A DNA stretch of 64,000 nt from Stenotrophomonas rhizophila (GTDB taxonomy: Bacteria > Pseudomonadota > Gammaproteobacteria > Xanthomonadales > Xanthomonadaceae), in contig NZ_RCDC01000004.1 of assembly GCF_003651185.1 (NCBI RefSeq), positions 723,868 to 787,867 of the forward strand, given 5' to 3'. The notes beneath the pieces are model-generated. The model saw only the letters and a program-made list of their open reading frames with translations. It was not told where the DNA came from and searched no databases. Positions within the stretch are counted from its first letter, which is position 1, and every line of letters begins with the position of its first letter. Below, piece after piece: positions 62,601-64,000 of the stretch. The position numbers and the translations under genes were made by a program.

Positions 62601-63518
62601 TCACTCCAGCAACCCCATCAATGCGTGGTGTACCGCCACCCCCGCCAGCGCGCCCTCACCCACTGCCAGCGCGATGCTGCCCGCCATCCGGGCCGCATCG
62701 CCGCAGGCGAAGACACCCGGCACCGTGGTCTGCTTGGCCGAATCGGTGGTGATGCAGCCGCCGCCCTTCAGCTCACAGCCCAATTGCTCGGCCAGATCAC
62801 TGGATAGCCGCGAGTGCGGCGAGATGAACAGCGCATCCACCGCCACGTGCCGCCCATCGGCGAGCACCACGGTGGCGGTGTCTTCCACGCGCTGCACCTG
62901 GGCCGACTCGATCACGACGCCGCACGCCTCCAGTCGTGCACGCTGCTCGGCATCGATGCTGGCGGATGCCTCGCTGCAGAACAGCGTGATCTGCCCCCAA
63001 TCGCACAGCAGCAGCGCCTGGGCCGCACCGCCATCCTTCGCACAGCCAATCACCCCGATGCGCCCCTCAAACACCTCGTAGCCGTGGCAGTACGGGCAAT
63101 GAAAAACGCTTCGGCCCCAGCGCTCGCCGATGCCTTCGATGTCGGGCAGGTCGTCGGTTACCCCGTGGGCCAGGATCACTCGATCCGCCACGAATGTCTG
63201 GCCCGCTTCAACCCGGATCTTGAAGCGTCTGCCGTCATCGATCGGCTGCGCCGCCACCGCCGTACCGGTGAGCCAGGTCAGGGTGGGATAGCGCAGCAGC
63301 TCGTCACGCGCCTGGGAGGCGATGTCCGCCGGCGGCAGGCCTTCCCTGCCAAGAAACCCATGGGCGACGCGGGCATTGCGGTTGCGTGGCTTTCCCCCGT
63401 CGATGATCAGCACGTTGCGCCGGGCGCGCACCAGCTGCAGCGCTGCGGACATGCCGGCGTAGCTGCCGCCGATGATGATCACGTCGTACTTTCCGTTCTC
63501 TGGCGCGGGAGTGGACAT
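62601..63518 (-). CDS. Thioredoxin-reductase-like NAD(P)/FAD oxidoreductase
   Basis: The 305-residue flavoprotein has an FAD motif IIIGGSYAGMSAALQL, a redox pair CPYC (Cys141, Cys144) in FHCPYCHGYEVF, and the terminal FACGDAARM. The NAD(P)-binding loop GVIGCAKDGGAAQAL departs from the usual GxGxxA. It is related to TrxR-like proteins such as those acting on dithiols in secondary metabolism, rather than to housekeeping TrxB. It lies 61 bases upstream of the methyltransferase gene, so both may be expressed together. Confidence 0.9.
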   Translation of the reverse strand: MSTPAPENGKYDVIIIGGSYAGMSAALQLVRARRNVLIIDGGKPRNRNARVAHGFLGREGLPPADIASQARDELLRYPTLTWLTGTAVAAQPIDDGRRFKIRVEAGQTFVADRVILAHGVTDDLPDIEGIGERWGRSVFHCPYCHGYEVFEGRIGVIGCAKDGGAAQALLLCDWGQITLFCSEASASIDAEQRARLEACGVVIESAQVQRVEDTATVVLADGRHVAVDALFISPHSRLSSDLAEQLGCELKGGGCITTDSAKQTTVPGVFACGDAARMAGSIALAVGEGALAGVAVHHALMGLLE

Positions 63519-63681
63519 GGGGCTTCCAAGGCTGGGCTGAGGGCATCATGCGCCCGCCCATCGGCTACAGCCTGTGAGGCAGCAGGATTCGACGCGCATG
63601 CCCCTGACGGCGGGATGAGGGCTTGAACTCCCTGGCAGGTAGCGGCTACGTTTCCTGTACGTCCTGCGTGGAAGAACTGCG

Positions 63682-64000
63682 ATGCGTTCAAGGTTGATAC
63701 GCTCCTACCCGGCAACCCGGGCAGCAACGCTGACTGTCGCCCTGTTCGCAGCCGCCGCGGCAACCGCCGCTGAGCCGCCCAGCTTCTTCTCCGCGCTGGA
63801 TCACTACGGCAACGAGGACTACGCCGCCTGCAGCACCACCCTGGGTGAGCTGTACCGCCAGGACCTCCCCTTCCCCGACGGCGGCGAACTCCTGTTGATC
63901 GAATGCACAGCCGCTGCGGGCGATCATGCTGCGGCGTTTGCATACGTTGATGCCCTGCTCGCGAGCGGTCGCCTGCCGCTGGGCGACCTGCGCACGAAAC
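63682..64000 (+). CDS. Secreted protein of unknown function, N-terminal part
   Basis: From an ATG at 63682 the frame stays open to the end of the window (106 codons). It starts MRSRLIRSYPATRAATLTVA, a signal peptide ending ATAAEP, followed by a helical domain with SALDHYGNEDYAACSTTLGE and LLLIECTAAAGDHAAAFAYV, resembling a TPR-like unit with two cysteines. No ribosome site is strong. No family is recognised from this fragment. Confidence 0.6.
   Translation, partial: MRSRLIRSYPATRAATLTVALFAAAAATAAEPPSFFSALDHYGNEDYAACSTTLGELYRQDLPFPDGGELLLIECTAAAGDHAAAFAYVDALLASGRLPLGDLRTK

Overview
The window is high-GC gammaproteobacterial chromosome, almost certainly Xanthomonadaceae and most likely Stenotrophomonas. 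The gene content supports this: class III phaE/phaC, ppsR/ppsA, tadA next to mntR, and many hybrid histidine kinases. One GTAG-type palindromic repeat at 6642 resembles the SMAG elements known from S. maltophilia. No phage, IS element, integrase, CRISPR array, rRNA or tRNA was recognised. The exact species is inference.

Layout. 1-5618 (minus strand): the N-terminal part of Tex, a small orphan protein, then an overlapping polyester operon phaE-phaC-DUF5329 protein-PspC protein-HExxH protein, and pssA. 5619-15155: methyltransferase, NUDIX and DUF1249 proteins, divergent ppsR/ppsA, an Old Yellow Enzyme, an EcsC protein, orn, and overlapping mntR-tadA. 15321-16818: a compact unit of promoter, membrane-anchored thioredoxin-like protein, three tandem paralogous Cys-rich secreted peptides and a hairpin terminator. 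This is the best candidate here for an undescribed system. 16829-27710: a sensory block with an overlapping operon of hybrid kinase, CheR, CheB and REC-kinase lacking any chemoreceptor, then a PAS kinase with its response regulator, a GAF/degenerate-GGDEF/EAL protein and a GAF protein. 27864-36051: two MFS pumps, a HelD-like helicase, a LysR regulator divergent from an alpha/beta hydrolase-MFS pair, and a CHAD protein. 36107-41532: a six-gene overlapping stressosome operon, rsbR-rsbS-rsbT-rsbX-like followed by two histidine kinases. 41751-43651: a 23-residue hydrophobic peptide and two membrane proteins. 43961-50702: a periplasmic redox cluster of TlpA-type protein, YceI, DsbD-alpha-like protein, di-heme peroxidase, second TlpA and TonB receptor. 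50880-59423: a bacteriophytochrome kinase, an Rcp1-like regulator, a hybrid kinase, a regulator and a convergent hybrid kinase. 59704-64000: a CDF transporter, an SRAP-like protein lacking its catalytic residues, CsbD, a methyltransferase behind a palindromic operator, a TrxR-like flavoprotein, and a truncated secreted protein.

Themes. Eight histidine kinases occur in 64 kb, in three blocks, most translationally coupled to neighbours through ATGA or 8-14 nt overlaps. Extracytoplasmic thiol-redox proteins recur: three thioredoxin-fold proteins, a DsbD-like domain and a di-heme peroxidase. The genes of greatest interest are those whose partners are missing or altered: CheR/CheB without chemoreceptors, a phytochrome without heme oxygenase, an SRAP fold without its active site, a PHA synthase subunit with a histone-like tail, and the peptide triplet with its thioredoxin partner.
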